Shown here: piece by piece, positions 1-7,814 of the stretch
How the letters are laid out: each line of letters starts with the position of its first letter
Numbering within the stretch: position 1 is the first letter of the stretch
Source of the DNA: JABMNT01 sp048262655
GTDB lineage: Bacteria > Pseudomonadota > Alphaproteobacteria > Rhodospirillales > Casp-alpha2
Reading direction: 5' to 3'
DNA: 64,000 nt
NCBI GenBank assembly: GCA_048262655.1
Contig: JBLXEY010000002.1
Span: forward strand, 124,001-188,000
Translations under genes and position numbers: made by a program
The notes under the pieces: model-generated
What the model was told of the DNA's origin: nothing
The model's input: the letters and a program-made list of their open reading frames with translations, nothing else
The model's database searches: none

Positions 1-1315
1 CTTTCATGGCAGCGTGTGCCGCTTGAATGGCCCGTTCACAGGCCTGTTTCGTTTTGGTCTGTGCCTGTTGATCGGTGCTCGATCCTTCTTCAATCGGAAA
101 TATCGCGAGAACAGCATCACCAATGAAACGTAATATTTCACCGCCATTATCGACGACGGCTCCTGCCATACCGTCGAAAAAATGGTTCAGGTAACGCAGA
201 AATTCTGCGCGCGGCATAGATTCGGCAAGCGGGGTGGAGTTTCTCAGGTCCGAGAACCAGATGACGGCGTCCATATCCTCGCCGTCGCCCCTTTTTATTT
301 GGCCATTCAACACACGCTGTCCCGTATAACTTCCAATAAAAGTGCGCATCAAGGTTGCGGCAGAACGCTCTTTGGCGTGGACTTCAAATAATCGGCTCAA
401 GATCGGCAATATCTCGTGCAAATATCCCAGGTTTTCTATCGAAAAACCGTCTGGATGATCCGTTGCGAGGGTGATGGCATTAATTTGACCGTCGGAAAAC
501 CTCATCGGCATTGCGACGTAGTCCGTGCCGCCAAGGTCTCTTAGGTCACTCAAGATTGAAAACTCTTTCGTGCTCGTTTCGTCAATCTTTCGACGGACAC
601 CACCGGCCCCGTCAAATATTGGAGCCAGCGGGCTGTTTTGGAACTGATCACTGTCTACAGTATCGTGCGACGCCTCAAATTTGGTGACCTCGTCCTGTTC
701 CGGGGTCCATCGATAGGCGATGGCTGCCAATAGGGGGTGGAGCGTCTGAATGACGACATTGATATGGACAATATTCATATCGCACTCGTTCAGACGCCCA
801 ACCAAACGGCGGGTCAATTCACGTGATGTTGTTGCGTCCCAGGCTTCCGCAAGCAACCAGTCAACCATAGGGTTTGTAGCGGCCCCCTTCCCGATTTCAG
901 ATTGAGCATGTACGGCGATATCATCTTCGAACCATGCGTCCATTTTTTCCCAGTAAAAGCCCATGTGGCCGGCAATCGGCTCGGCTTCTTCGTAGGGGGT
1001 TTCATAACTCCAAACGACGTTTTCGGCTTCGCGGTCTCCGACTTTCAGACTCCAATAGGATGCATTTCCCTTAAACGGGCAATGGGTGAGGCGCTCTGTT
1101 CTGTCGAGCAGCGATGTATTTACGTCTTGTCTTGGGAAATAATATGTTGGTGCATGACGTGTTTCATTCAACACCAGGACGTTTTTGCTGTCTGCGATTG
1201 TTTCGCCATTGAATACGGCTTTGATTCGGTGATTGCTCGGGCTTATCGTGACCTGATAGTCACTGGGGGCGGTAAAACCCGGGGCCATAGCAACTGAGCG
1301 TTCTGGGCGGCTCAT
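1..1315 (-). CDS. DUF427-adenylate/guanylate cyclase fusion protein (partial, runs off the window)
   Basis: Reading the reverse strand from ATG at 1315 gives an uninterrupted frame of 438 codons that leaves the window at base 1, so the C-terminus is missing. Residues ~25-130 look like a DUF427 domain (YYFPRQDV, then THCPFKGNASYW, then VWSYETPYEEAEPIAGHMGF). Residues ~135-340 are a linker and sensor-like region. From ~345 there is a class III cyclase domain: VIWFSDLRNST supplies the first metal-binding Asp (~356) and LRFIGDAVLAIFP the second (~399). The family makes cAMP or cGMP from NTP in the cytoplasm; the role of DUF427 is not known to me. ATG codons at 964, 868 and 274 are all in phase, so the fusion is not a frameshift artefact. 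Cyclase versus another class III activity cannot be settled without the missing end. Confidence 0.85.
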   Translation of the reverse strand, partial: MSRPERSVAMAPGFTAPSDYQVTISPSNHRIKAVFNGETIADSKNVLVLNETRHAPTYYFPRQDVNTSLLDRTERLTHCPFKGNASYWSLKVGDREAENVVWSYETPYEEAEPIAGHMGFYWEKMDAWFEDDIAVHAQSEIGKGAATNPMVDWLLAEAWDATTSRELTRRLVGRLNECDMNIVHINVVIQTLHPLLAAIAYRWTPEQDEVTKFEASHDTVDSDQFQNSPLAPIFDGAGGVRRKIDETSTKEFSILSDLRDLGGTDYVAMPMRFSDGQINAITLATDHPDGFSIENLGYLHEILPILSRLFEVHAKERSAATLMRTFIGSYTGQRVLNGQIKRGDGEDMDAVIWFSDLRNSTPLAESMPRAEFLRYLNHFFDGMAGAVVDNGGEILRFIGDAVLAIFPIEEGSSTDQQAQTKTKQACERAIQAAHAAMK

Positions 1316-1482
1316 GCTTATCTTTTCCGATCTAAATTTATAATTCTCTATAGTTAGGGGGAAGTCGCCAATACACAACCCGATTTAATTTCTATTTGTC
1401 CCTTGTTTTCACGTGATGATGAATTGCTTTAGGTCGGGTAACCCCCTAAAACTATAACGTATACATTAAATGGGGGTATCTT

Positions 1483-2748
1483 GTGTCAATTTTGCTTGGT
1501 GTCATTGCAGACGATTTTACTGGGGCTACAGATTTAGCCAACACACTTGTAAAGGAAGGGATGCGAACGGTTCAGTTGATCGGTGTTCCTGCACCAGATT
1601 TTGAGATTGCGGATGCAGAAGCCGTGATCATTGCTCTGAAATCACGTACAGAGCCTGCAGATGAGGCCATAGCAGATTCTTTACGCGCCTTGGAGTGGTT
1701 GCAACGTAACGGAGCAAAACAGTACTTTTTCAAGTATTGTTCGACCTTCGATTCTACTGATGAAGGTAATATTGGTCCCGTAACAGAAGCGCTTATGGAG
1801 GCGTTGGGAACCGATTTTAGTATTGCGTGTCCGGCCTTTCCGGCAAATGCCCGGACGATTTTTAACGGTCATTTGTTTGTTGGCGATATTCTGCTCTCTG
1901 ACTCCGGCATGAAGGATCACCCGCTGACACCAATGACCGACGCGAACCTTGTGCGCGTTTTAGAGCGTCAATCGACCAAACCCGTTGGCCTTGTGCAATT
2001 TACTGATGTAGATGCGGGTGCCGAAGCGATCAAAAAACGGTTTGATGATCTTAAAGCCGAGGGGAAGTCACATGCCATTGTCGATGCCGTTTCCGACCAG
2101 CATTTAAGATATATTGGCGAAGCGTCGCGTGATCTTACTTTGATTACAGGTGGTTCAGGTGTCGCACTTGGTTTGCCGGACAATTTCCGATCGCAGGGCT
2201 TGATGGGAACATCAACAGACATTCAAATTGATGCGCCGGAAGGCCGGACAGCGATCATTGCCGGAAGCTGTTCGCAAGCGACACGGGGGCAGATCGCTTA
2301 TGCCGAAGCCCGGATTCCTTCATTTATGATTGATCCTATGGCACTTGCGGCAGGACAGGATAAAGTCGGTGAGGCTTTGGCATGGGCCGAAGAACAGGAC
2401 GCGGATACGCCCGTCCTGATCTATTCGTCAGCGGACCCCGCTGTCGTAAAGCAGGTCCAGGATAAACTGGGCCGCGACGTTGCAGGCGCTATGGTAGAAG
2501 ACGCGCTCGGTAAAATTGCGATTGGCCTCAATGCCCTTGGTGTACGTCGATTGGTTGTTGCCGGTGGTGAGACGTCAGGCGCGGTGGTAAAGGCGCTCGA
2601 TATCCCGGCCCTACGCATTGGTCCTGAAATTGATCCGGGTGTGCCTTGGACAGAAACCATGGGCGCTACGAAGTTAGCCCTGGCACTTAAATCTGGAAAT
2701 TTTGGTGGCGAGGATTTCTTTATTCGATCCTTTGAGCTGTTACCATGA
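1483..2748 (+). CDS. otnK: Four-carbon acid sugar kinase, 3-oxo-tetronate kinase type (DUF1537)
   Basis: 421 residues starting at GTG 1483 behind a GGGGGT stretch. The N-terminal domain opens with VIADDFTGATDLANTLVKEG (residues ~7-26), the hallmark of the DUF1537/SBD kinase family. The C-terminal nucleotide-binding domain has VVAGGETSGAVVKAL (~357-371). Family members phosphorylate 3-oxo-tetronate (C4 acid sugars) at O4 using ATP. The next gene overlaps by 4 bp and is the matching OtnC decarboxylase, which supports the OtnK assignment over other DUF1537 kinases. Length is normal for the family. The exact substrate (L-threonate, D-erythronate or another C4/C5 acid) is not visible; no OtnI isomerase or DUF521/dehydrogenase partner lies beside it. 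Confidence 0.88.
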   Translation: MSILLGVIADDFTGATDLANTLVKEGMRTVQLIGVPAPDFEIADAEAVIIALKSRTEPADEAIADSLRALEWLQRNGAKQYFFKYCSTFDSTDEGNIGPVTEALMEALGTDFSIACPAFPANARTIFNGHLFVGDILLSDSGMKDHPLTPMTDANLVRVLERQSTKPVGLVQFTDVDAGAEAIKKRFDDLKAEGKSHAIVDAVSDQHLRYIGEASRDLTLITGGSGVALGLPDNFRSQGLMGTSTDIQIDAPEGRTAIIAGSCSQATRGQIAYAEARIPSFMIDPMALAAGQDKVGEALAWAEEQDADTPVLIYSSADPAVVKQVQDKLGRDVAGAMVEDALGKIAIGLNALGVRRLVVAGGETSGAVVKALDIPALRIGPEIDPGVPWTETMGATKLALALKSGNFGGEDFFIRSFELLP

Positions 2749-3377
2749 ATGAAACCAAAGTCCGCGATGACATAACACGGCTGGCCAAGTCGATGTATGA
2801 GCGTGGCCTGACGTTCGGTAGCTCTGGGAACATTAGTGTTCGTATTGATGACGGTTGGCTCATGACCCCTACCGGATCAACAATGGGGACTTTGGACCCT
2901 GCGCGGATCTCCAAGCTGGATGAAAGCGGCGCGCATGTTTCGGGTGACAAGCCAACAAAGGAGAGCTTTCTGCATCGCGTGATGTACGACAAGCGACCGG
3001 CAACGGGCGCTGTTGTCCATTTACATTCCACTCATTCCGTTGCGGTAAGTTGTCTTGCAGATGTTGATCCCCAAAATGTTCTGCCGCCGATAACGGCGTA
3101 CTACGTTATGAAAATTGGCACCCTGCCCCTCATTCCTTACTTTCCACCGGGAGATGTGTCTCTGGCGAAGGCAGTCGAAGAAATGGCATCTGATCATCAT
3201 GCCGTTTTGCTGGCTAATCACGGTCCCGTTGTCGCTGGTAAATCACTGGAAGATGCTGTCTATGCGACTGAGGAACTGGAAGAGACTGCGAAACTGTTTC
3301 TCATGCTTAAGAACATGAACACAAAATTCTTAAATGAGGCTCAGATCGCCGATTTGAAAGAGCGTTTTTCAAACTAA
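2745..3377 (+). CDS. otnC: Class II aldolase, 3-oxo-tetronate 4-phosphate decarboxylase
   Basis: 210 residues; its ATG overlaps the otnK stop (ATGA at 2745), so translation is probably coupled. Class II aldolase features are SSGNISVR near residues 26-33, the Zn-binding HLHSTHS near 91-97 and a third histidine in NHGPVVAGKSLEDA near 158. OtnC enzymes decarboxylate 3-oxo-tetronate 4-phosphate to dihydroxyacetone phosphate. The kinase directly upstream makes this assignment much better than a generic fuculose-phosphate aldolase or ribulose-5-phosphate epimerase. The product DHAP is the substrate of the methylglyoxal synthase encoded two genes downstream. Confidence 0.87.
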   Translation: MNETKVRDDITRLAKSMYERGLTFGSSGNISVRIDDGWLMTPTGSTMGTLDPARISKLDESGAHVSGDKPTKESFLHRVMYDKRPATGAVVHLHSTHSVAVSCLADVDPQNVLPPITAYYVMKIGTLPLIPYFPPGDVSLAKAVEEMASDHHAVLLANHGPVVAGKSLEDAVYATEELEETAKLFLMLKNMNTKFLNEAQIADLKERFSN

Positions 3378-3392
3378 TTCGAAGGAAAAAAG

Positions 3393-3689
3393 ATGTTTGT
3401 TGTCACCGTAATGTTTCAGATCAAGCCAGAACACATCTTGCAGTTCGCTGAGGCCATGCAGGCGAATGCGCAGTTCTCACTGGATAAAGAGCCCGAGTGT
3501 TACCGGTTTGACGTCTGCAAGGACCCGGATGACCCGAATTCTATCTTTCTTTACGAGGTCTACGAAAGTCGGGCCGCATTTGGCCTCCATCTTGAATCGG
3601 ATCATTTTAAGACTTTTGATGCAATGGTTGCCGACTGGGTGGAATCTAAAGCCGTGAAAGCCTGGGATCTGGAGTATCAGGCCCAATGA
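3393..3689 (+). CDS. Antibiotic-biosynthesis-monooxygenase (ABM) fold protein, LsrG-like
   Basis: 98 residues, 15 bp after otnC with a good ribosome site (GAAGGA) before ATG 3393. The sequence fits the small dimeric ABM/ferredoxin-like fold: FVVTVMFQIKPEHILQF, then RFDVCKDPDDPNSIFLYEVY and the HLESDHFKTFDAM block. That pattern (RFDV-x-x-DP, YEVY, H-x-x-x-HFKT) resembles LsrG, which isomerises phospho-AI-2, as much as quinol monooxygenases such as YgiN. The final ATGA overlaps the next gene, so it belongs to the otn operon. In this setting it may isomerise or oxidise a phosphorylated sugar acid. Family assignment is firm; the reaction is inference. Confidence 0.75.
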   Translation: MFVVTVMFQIKPEHILQFAEAMQANAQFSLDKEPECYRFDVCKDPDDPNSIFLYEVYESRAAFGLHLESDHFKTFDAMVADWVESKAVKAWDLEYQAQ

Positions 3690-4126
3690 ATAAGGCCAAG
3701 CGAATTGGTCTTGTTGCCCACGACGCGCGCAAGAAAGACATGGTCGACTGGCTGAATGCGAGCAAGGACTATTTGAGCCCGCATCAATTGTGGGCGACGG
3801 GAACGACGGGCCGGAGTATCTCGGATAATACCGGTCTGAATGTGACGACACTGAAAAGCGGACCGCTTGGAGGGGATGCGCAACTGGGTGCGATGATTTG
3901 TGAAGGTCAATTGGACGCGCTGATATTCTTTAGTGACCCGTTGGCAGCAATGCCCCATGACGTTGATGTAAAAGCATTAATTCGGTTGTCTACGCTCTAC
4001 AATATCATTATGGCGTGCAATCGAACATCTGCTGACTTTATCATTCGCAGCCCCTTATTTTCCCTTGAATATGACCCTCAGCAATTCGATGCAAAAGATT
4101 ATCTGGCTCGCGACGTCGGCGTTTAA
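3686..4126 (+). CDS. mgsA: Methylglyoxal synthase
   Basis: 146 residues, overlapping the previous stop by 4 bp. It converts dihydroxyacetone phosphate to methylglyoxal plus phosphate. Family motifs are clear: GLVAHDARKKDMVDW at the N-terminus, the phosphate-binding ATGTTG near residues 36-41, SGPLGGDAQLGAMI near 57-70, and FFSDPLAAMPHDVDVKALIR containing the conserved aspartate and histidine. Length matches E. coli MgsA (~152). Being last in an operon whose aldolase produces DHAP suggests a phosphate-releasing overflow branch for C4 acid catabolism, an unusual pairing. It converges on cinA with a 10-bp gap. Confidence 0.9.
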   Translation: MNKAKRIGLVAHDARKKDMVDWLNASKDYLSPHQLWATGTTGRSISDNTGLNVTTLKSGPLGGDAQLGAMICEGQLDALIFFSDPLAAMPHDVDVKALIRLSTLYNIIMACNRTSADFIIRSPLFSLEYDPQQFDAKDYLARDVGV

Positions 4127-4136
4127 GTGGCCGCGT

Positions 4137-4613
4137 TTACTTAATTACAGCTTCTAGAAAATCCAAAGTCGCGAGGGCGAAAGCCTCCATGTTTTCTGCC
4201 CGGTCGTCGCTGCCCGTTTGCATGGTCATTGATTTTTCACGGGGCCCGGCTATTGCAATGCTAACATGTCCCGCTGGATTCCCGTAGCGATTGCCTGTTG
4301 GGCCTGTCGCCCCTGTTTCACAAACCGCCCAGGTCGTGCCAAGTTTGTCACGAAGGCTACCGGCAATAATGCGGGCGTAGTCTTCGTTGGCCCCCTTCAT
4401 ATTGACAATATCTTCGGGTAAACCGAGCAATTGGCGCCTTGCATCGCGAGTATAAATCACGCCGCCACCAACATAGTAAGCGGATGCTCCGGGCACACTT
4501 AACAAGGCAGCAGACACCAAGCCACCGGCAGAAGATTCGGCGATTCCAATGGTATGCTGGTTTTGCATGAGAATTTCTGCGATCGGGCGAGCGCGGTCAA
4601 AAAGTGATTTCAA
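4137..4613 (-). CDS. CinA-type nicotinamide-nucleotide amidohydrolase (stand-alone C-terminal domain)
   Basis: 158 residues. The conserved core is TIGIAESSAGGLVSAALLSVPGAS (residues ~22-45), then YYVGGGVIYT, CETGATGPTGNRYGNPAGHV and a C-terminal TGSDDRAENMEAFALATL segment. These match the PncC/CinA C-terminal domain, which deamidates NMN in pyridine nucleotide salvage. The N-terminal molybdopterin-like domain of full CinA is absent, as in many alphaproteobacterial copies. In many genomes this gene neighbours pgsA or ispDF; here it lies between mgsA and an unrelated small gene, so context adds nothing. Confidence 0.85.
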   Translation of the reverse strand: MKSLFDRARPIAEILMQNQHTIGIAESSAGGLVSAALLSVPGASAYYVGGGVIYTRDARRQLLGLPEDIVNMKGANEDYARIIAGSLRDKLGTTWAVCETGATGPTGNRYGNPAGHVSIAIAGPREKSMTMQTGSDDRAENMEAFALATLDFLEAVIK

Positions 4614-4729
4614 GTCGTCAATTCCTCCAGAGATAAATAGTCAATATGTATACAATCTTGAGTTTAGGTCTCATACGGGAGTATACTACACCAGCGCGTT
4701 ATTAGCCCCTGAAATTTTGGTCAAATATC

Positions 4730-5140
4730 ATGATGAAGTTTACGGCTCGCCTGTCTATCTTTTTTTCTGTGTTGTTTTGCGCAAGTGCTGTTCAGGCAGA
4801 CTGTGGTACGTTCTCTGAAATGACGTTCTGGTCGGGAATGAACCATGAGTCCGTAAAGCGCAATGTTCAGGTGCGTTACCGTGGTGATTGGCAAAACCAG
4901 ATACAGGCGCTGGAAGATCGACAGGAGCAACTGAAGAAGATTTATGCGCGTAATTCAGGAGTTGAACTCACTTATAAAAACAAGAAGATTGTCATTTTTG
5001 ACGAAGAACTTGCTGCCTATATTGAGCAAGCGGAAGCACGACTTGAAGTTGTAAGATGTCTTGCCGACCAAGAAATGGATTTACCTGAAATGAGCACCGC
5101 CAGCGGGCCAGCAGAATCAGCACCTCTTCCATCTAAATAA
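4730..5140 (+). CDS. Small secreted protein of unknown function
   Basis: 136 residues starting MMKF. A Sec signal peptide is evident: basic start, hydrophobic LSIFFSVLFCASA, and likely cleavage after AVQA near residue 23. The mature part carries a Gln/Glu/Lys-rich helical stretch (IQALEDRQEQLKKIYARN and AYIEQAEARLEVVRC) that could form a short coiled coil. There are two cysteines (DCGTF at the mature N-terminus and VRCLAD), which could form a disulfide in the periplasm. I do not recognise the family. It is divergent from cinA; two GTATAC palindromes lie in the shared upstream region. Confidence 0.65.
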   Translation: MMKFTARLSIFFSVLFCASAVQADCGTFSEMTFWSGMNHESVKRNVQVRYRGDWQNQIQALEDRQEQLKKIYARNSGVELTYKNKKIVIFDEELAAYIEQAEARLEVVRCLADQEMDLPEMSTASGPAESAPLPSK

Positions 5141-5220
5141 AGCAATTTACCCGACGTACCTCTTCACGCATAATCGCCCTGAATTTTTTTATCTCTTGAA
5201 ACAGCTGCGAAACCCTTCCC

Positions 5221-6864
5221 TTGAATAAAAGTAATTTCGACTATGTCATTATTGGTGCCGGTTCTGCGGGGTCCGTTGTTGCGGGCCGACTGTCAGAAAA
5301 TGGTAAATATAGCGTTTGTGTCCTGGAAGCTGGGCCACCAGATCGCAATCCGTTTATTCATATACCGGCAGGTGTTTTATATACACTTAGGAACCCCGCC
5401 ATTAACTGGATGTACAAAGGCGCTGGAAGTGCCGGAACAGCTGGTCGTGAAATTAATCAGGCACGTGGAAAAACGCTTGGCGGCTCAGGGTCCATTAACG
5501 GTCATATCTATAACCGTGGTCAGAGACTGGATTTCGATTCCTGGGCGCAGATGGGAAATCGTGGCTGGGGTTATGCGGATATTTTGCCGTACTTCAAACG
5601 CAGTGAGAATAAACTGGGCGGTGGAGATGCTGAATTCCACGGCCAGGGTGGACCTTTTACGGTCACTGAAATTGACGAAAAAGATCCCTTGTGTGATGCC
5701 TTTATTGAAGGCGCTCAGTCATTGGGTATACCCCGTAACAATGATTATAATGGCCGCGTACAAGAAGGCATTGCCTATGCCCAGCGCAGTGTTCACAAAG
5801 GGCGTCGTGTGAGCCCTGCGCGTTGTTTCCTTTACCCCGCGATGCAGCGGAAAAATACAGAAGTCATTACCAATGCTCATGTGCAAAAGATCATCATAGA
5901 AAACAAACGAGCGACCGGTGTTTTATTTAAGCGGGGCAACAGGAATTCTGCGGATTTAACGGTCTCTGCCAATCGTGAAGTCATCGTTTGTGCCGGAGCA
6001 ATTGCTTCGCCACAGGTGTTGCAATTGTCAGGCATTGGAGCGGGTAAACATCTTCAAGACCTTGGCATCCCTGTGACCCATGATCTCCCTGGAGTTGGTG
6101 AAAACTTTCGTGATCATTTTGCCGTTCGGTCGGTTGCTAAAATTCAAAATATTGGAACGATTAATGAGCGGACACGGGGCTTAAGGCTGGTTAAAGAAGT
6201 GGTGAATTACGCCTTGAGACGCCGGGGTGCTTTAACGTTAACGCCAACACTACTGTATTGTTTCTGGAAATCCGACGAATCTCTGCAAAACGGTGACCTG
6301 CAACTTACGTTCACGCCGGCGAGTTATCCTGATGGCGTTCAGTCGGGACTTGATCGCTTTCCAGGCGCGACCATTGCCTGCTGGCAGCAGCGTCCGGAAA
6401 GTGCGGGTTATGTCCGGGCAACATCATCTGATCCCTATCAGCATCCTGAAATACAGGCCAACTATCTGGCCGAGGAAGAAGATCGTCGACTGCTTGTGGC
6501 GGCGATGCGTTTAAGTCGTGCGTTATTTCAATCGGCCCCCTTTTCTCCTTATGTTGCTGAAGAACTTTGGCCAGGTGTGCAGCGGCAATCGGACGAAGAG
6601 CTTCTCGATCACGCGCGGCAAACGGGAAACACAGCTTATCACCCTATGGGAACCTGCCGAATGGGGCCGGCTGATCAAAAGAATACGGTTGTGGATGATA
6701 ATTTGCGCGTGCACGGTATCGAAGGTTTGCGGGTCGCCGATGCCTCGATAATGCCAATGATGCCATCGTCGAACCTGAATGCTGGCTCCCTTATGATCGG
6801 AGAAAAAGCGGCGGATATGATTTTGGGTAACCCGCCGCTTGAGCCGCAGAGCTTGTCTGACTAA
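5221..6864 (+). CDS. GMC-family FAD oxidoreductase (choline/alcohol dehydrogenase-like)
   Basis: 547 residues from a TTG start at 5221; no clear Shine-Dalgarno is seen, so the exact start is uncertain. The FAD Rossmann motif VIIGAGSAGSVVAGRL lies at residues ~9-24, the GMC signature LGGSGSINGHIYNRGQ near 87-102, and the C-terminal active site TAYHPMGTCRMG supplies the catalytic His. SNLNAGSLMIGEKAADMI closes the FAD site. GMC enzymes oxidise primary alcohols or polyols with FAD as acceptor. It converges with the SMP-30 lactonase gene (11 bp gap), so oxidation of a sugar or polyol to a lactone followed by hydrolysis is plausible but unproven; true BetA is less likely because no betaine genes are near. 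Confidence 0.88.
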   Translation: MNKSNFDYVIIGAGSAGSVVAGRLSENGKYSVCVLEAGPPDRNPFIHIPAGVLYTLRNPAINWMYKGAGSAGTAGREINQARGKTLGGSGSINGHIYNRGQRLDFDSWAQMGNRGWGYADILPYFKRSENKLGGGDAEFHGQGGPFTVTEIDEKDPLCDAFIEGAQSLGIPRNNDYNGRVQEGIAYAQRSVHKGRRVSPARCFLYPAMQRKNTEVITNAHVQKIIIENKRATGVLFKRGNRNSADLTVSANREVIVCAGAIASPQVLQLSGIGAGKHLQDLGIPVTHDLPGVGENFRDHFAVRSVAKIQNIGTINERTRGLRLVKEVVNYALRRRGALTLTPTLLYCFWKSDESLQNGDLQLTFTPASYPDGVQSGLDRFPGATIACWQQRPESAGYVRATSSDPYQHPEIQANYLAEEEDRRLLVAAMRLSRALFQSAPFSPYVAEELWPGVQRQSDEELLDHARQTGNTAYHPMGTCRMGPADQKNTVVDDNLRVHGIEGLRVADASIMPMMPSSNLNAGSLMIGEKAADMILGNPPLEPQSLSD

Positions 6865-6875
6865 TCAAACGCGCT

Positions 6876-7793
6876 TTATGGCCTGTCTGCTCCTCGGGTA
6901 TTCAAATAAACAGAATAGATCGACGTCGTTCCGCAGATGTATAATCGGTTATACTTGGGACCACCAAATGTCACATTTGCGACGGTTTCCGGAATGCGGA
7001 TCTTGCCGATCAGTTTCGCCTCTGGTGTGAAGCAGTGAACCCCGTCGCCGGCACTGGTCCAGATATTGCCATGTACGTCACAGCGGAAACCGTCAAAGAA
7101 GCCATAGTCACAATCAGCGAACAGACGTCCGTTTGAGAGGGATTTACCATCGGCGGATACGTCAAAGGCTCTGATGTGCTTGGGGCCATTTGGATCATGG
7201 GATGCACCGGTATCCGCGATGTAAAGAATGCTTTCGTCCGGTGAAAAACAGAGCCCGTTTGGTTTGTCAAAATCGTCAGCGACGACCGTCAGTTCACCGC
7301 TTTCACCATCAATGCGAAAGACGTAGTTGTGTCCAATTTCACTTTCCGCCTGATCCCCTTCGTATTCGGATAAAATGCCGTACGGAGGGTCGGTAAACCA
7401 GATGCTGCCGTCGCGCTTTACGACCACATCATTGGGAGAGTTCAAACGTTTTCCCTGATAGTTGTCTGCCAGAACGGTTATAGAGCCATCGGCTTCCGTA
7501 CGTGTCACCTGCCGTCCGCTATGTTCGCAACTGACAAGGCGGCCCTGGTTATCGCGGGTGTGGCCATTGGAATTGCGAGATGGTTCACGGAAGACGCTGA
7601 CCGAGCCGTCCGTTTCGTCCCATCGCATGATTCTGTTATTGGGTATGTCGCTCCAGAGAAGATACCGCCCATCATTAAAATAGACGGGGCCCTCGCTCCA
7701 TCGGCAACCAGTGAACAGTTTCTCCACGTGGACATTGCCCATGGCATAGGTTGCAAACTCTGGCTCTATAACATCAAAATCATCTGTTAACAT
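6876..7793 (-). CDS. SMP-30/gluconolactonase family protein
   Basis: 305 residues forming a six-bladed propeller type lactonase. The typical metal ligands are visible: Glu in CRWSEGPVYF near residue 34, Asn in LNSPNDVVVKRDGSIWFTD, and Asp in ILYIADTGASHD. SIWFTDPPYG is the usual blade motif. The family hydrolyses sugar lactones with Ca2+ or Zn2+. No signal peptide is seen, so it should be cytoplasmic. It is the last gene of the ABC transporter cluster (21 bp after the permease), consistent with hydrolysing a lactone made from the imported sugar. Confidence 0.85.
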   Translation of the reverse strand: MLTDDFDVIEPEFATYAMGNVHVEKLFTGCRWSEGPVYFNDGRYLLWSDIPNNRIMRWDETDGSVSVFREPSRNSNGHTRDNQGRLVSCEHSGRQVTRTEADGSITVLADNYQGKRLNSPNDVVVKRDGSIWFTDPPYGILSEYEGDQAESEIGHNYVFRIDGESGELTVVADDFDKPNGLCFSPDESILYIADTGASHDPNGPKHIRAFDVSADGKSLSNGRLFADCDYGFFDGFRCDVHGNIWTSAGDGVHCFTPEAKLIGKIRIPETVANVTFGGPKYNRLYICGTTSIYSVYLNTRGADRP

Positions 7794-7814
7794 ATTGTTG
7801 TCCCTCGATTTATT

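Noticed and set aside
902..1297. Forward-strand 131-residue frame
   Set aside because: It lies opposite the DUF427 part of the cyclase gene, whose protein shows clear family motifs; the forward frame shows none.
4137..4613. Full-length CinA competence protein
   Set aside because: Only the ~158-residue amidohydrolase domain is present, with no room or motif for the N-terminal domain.
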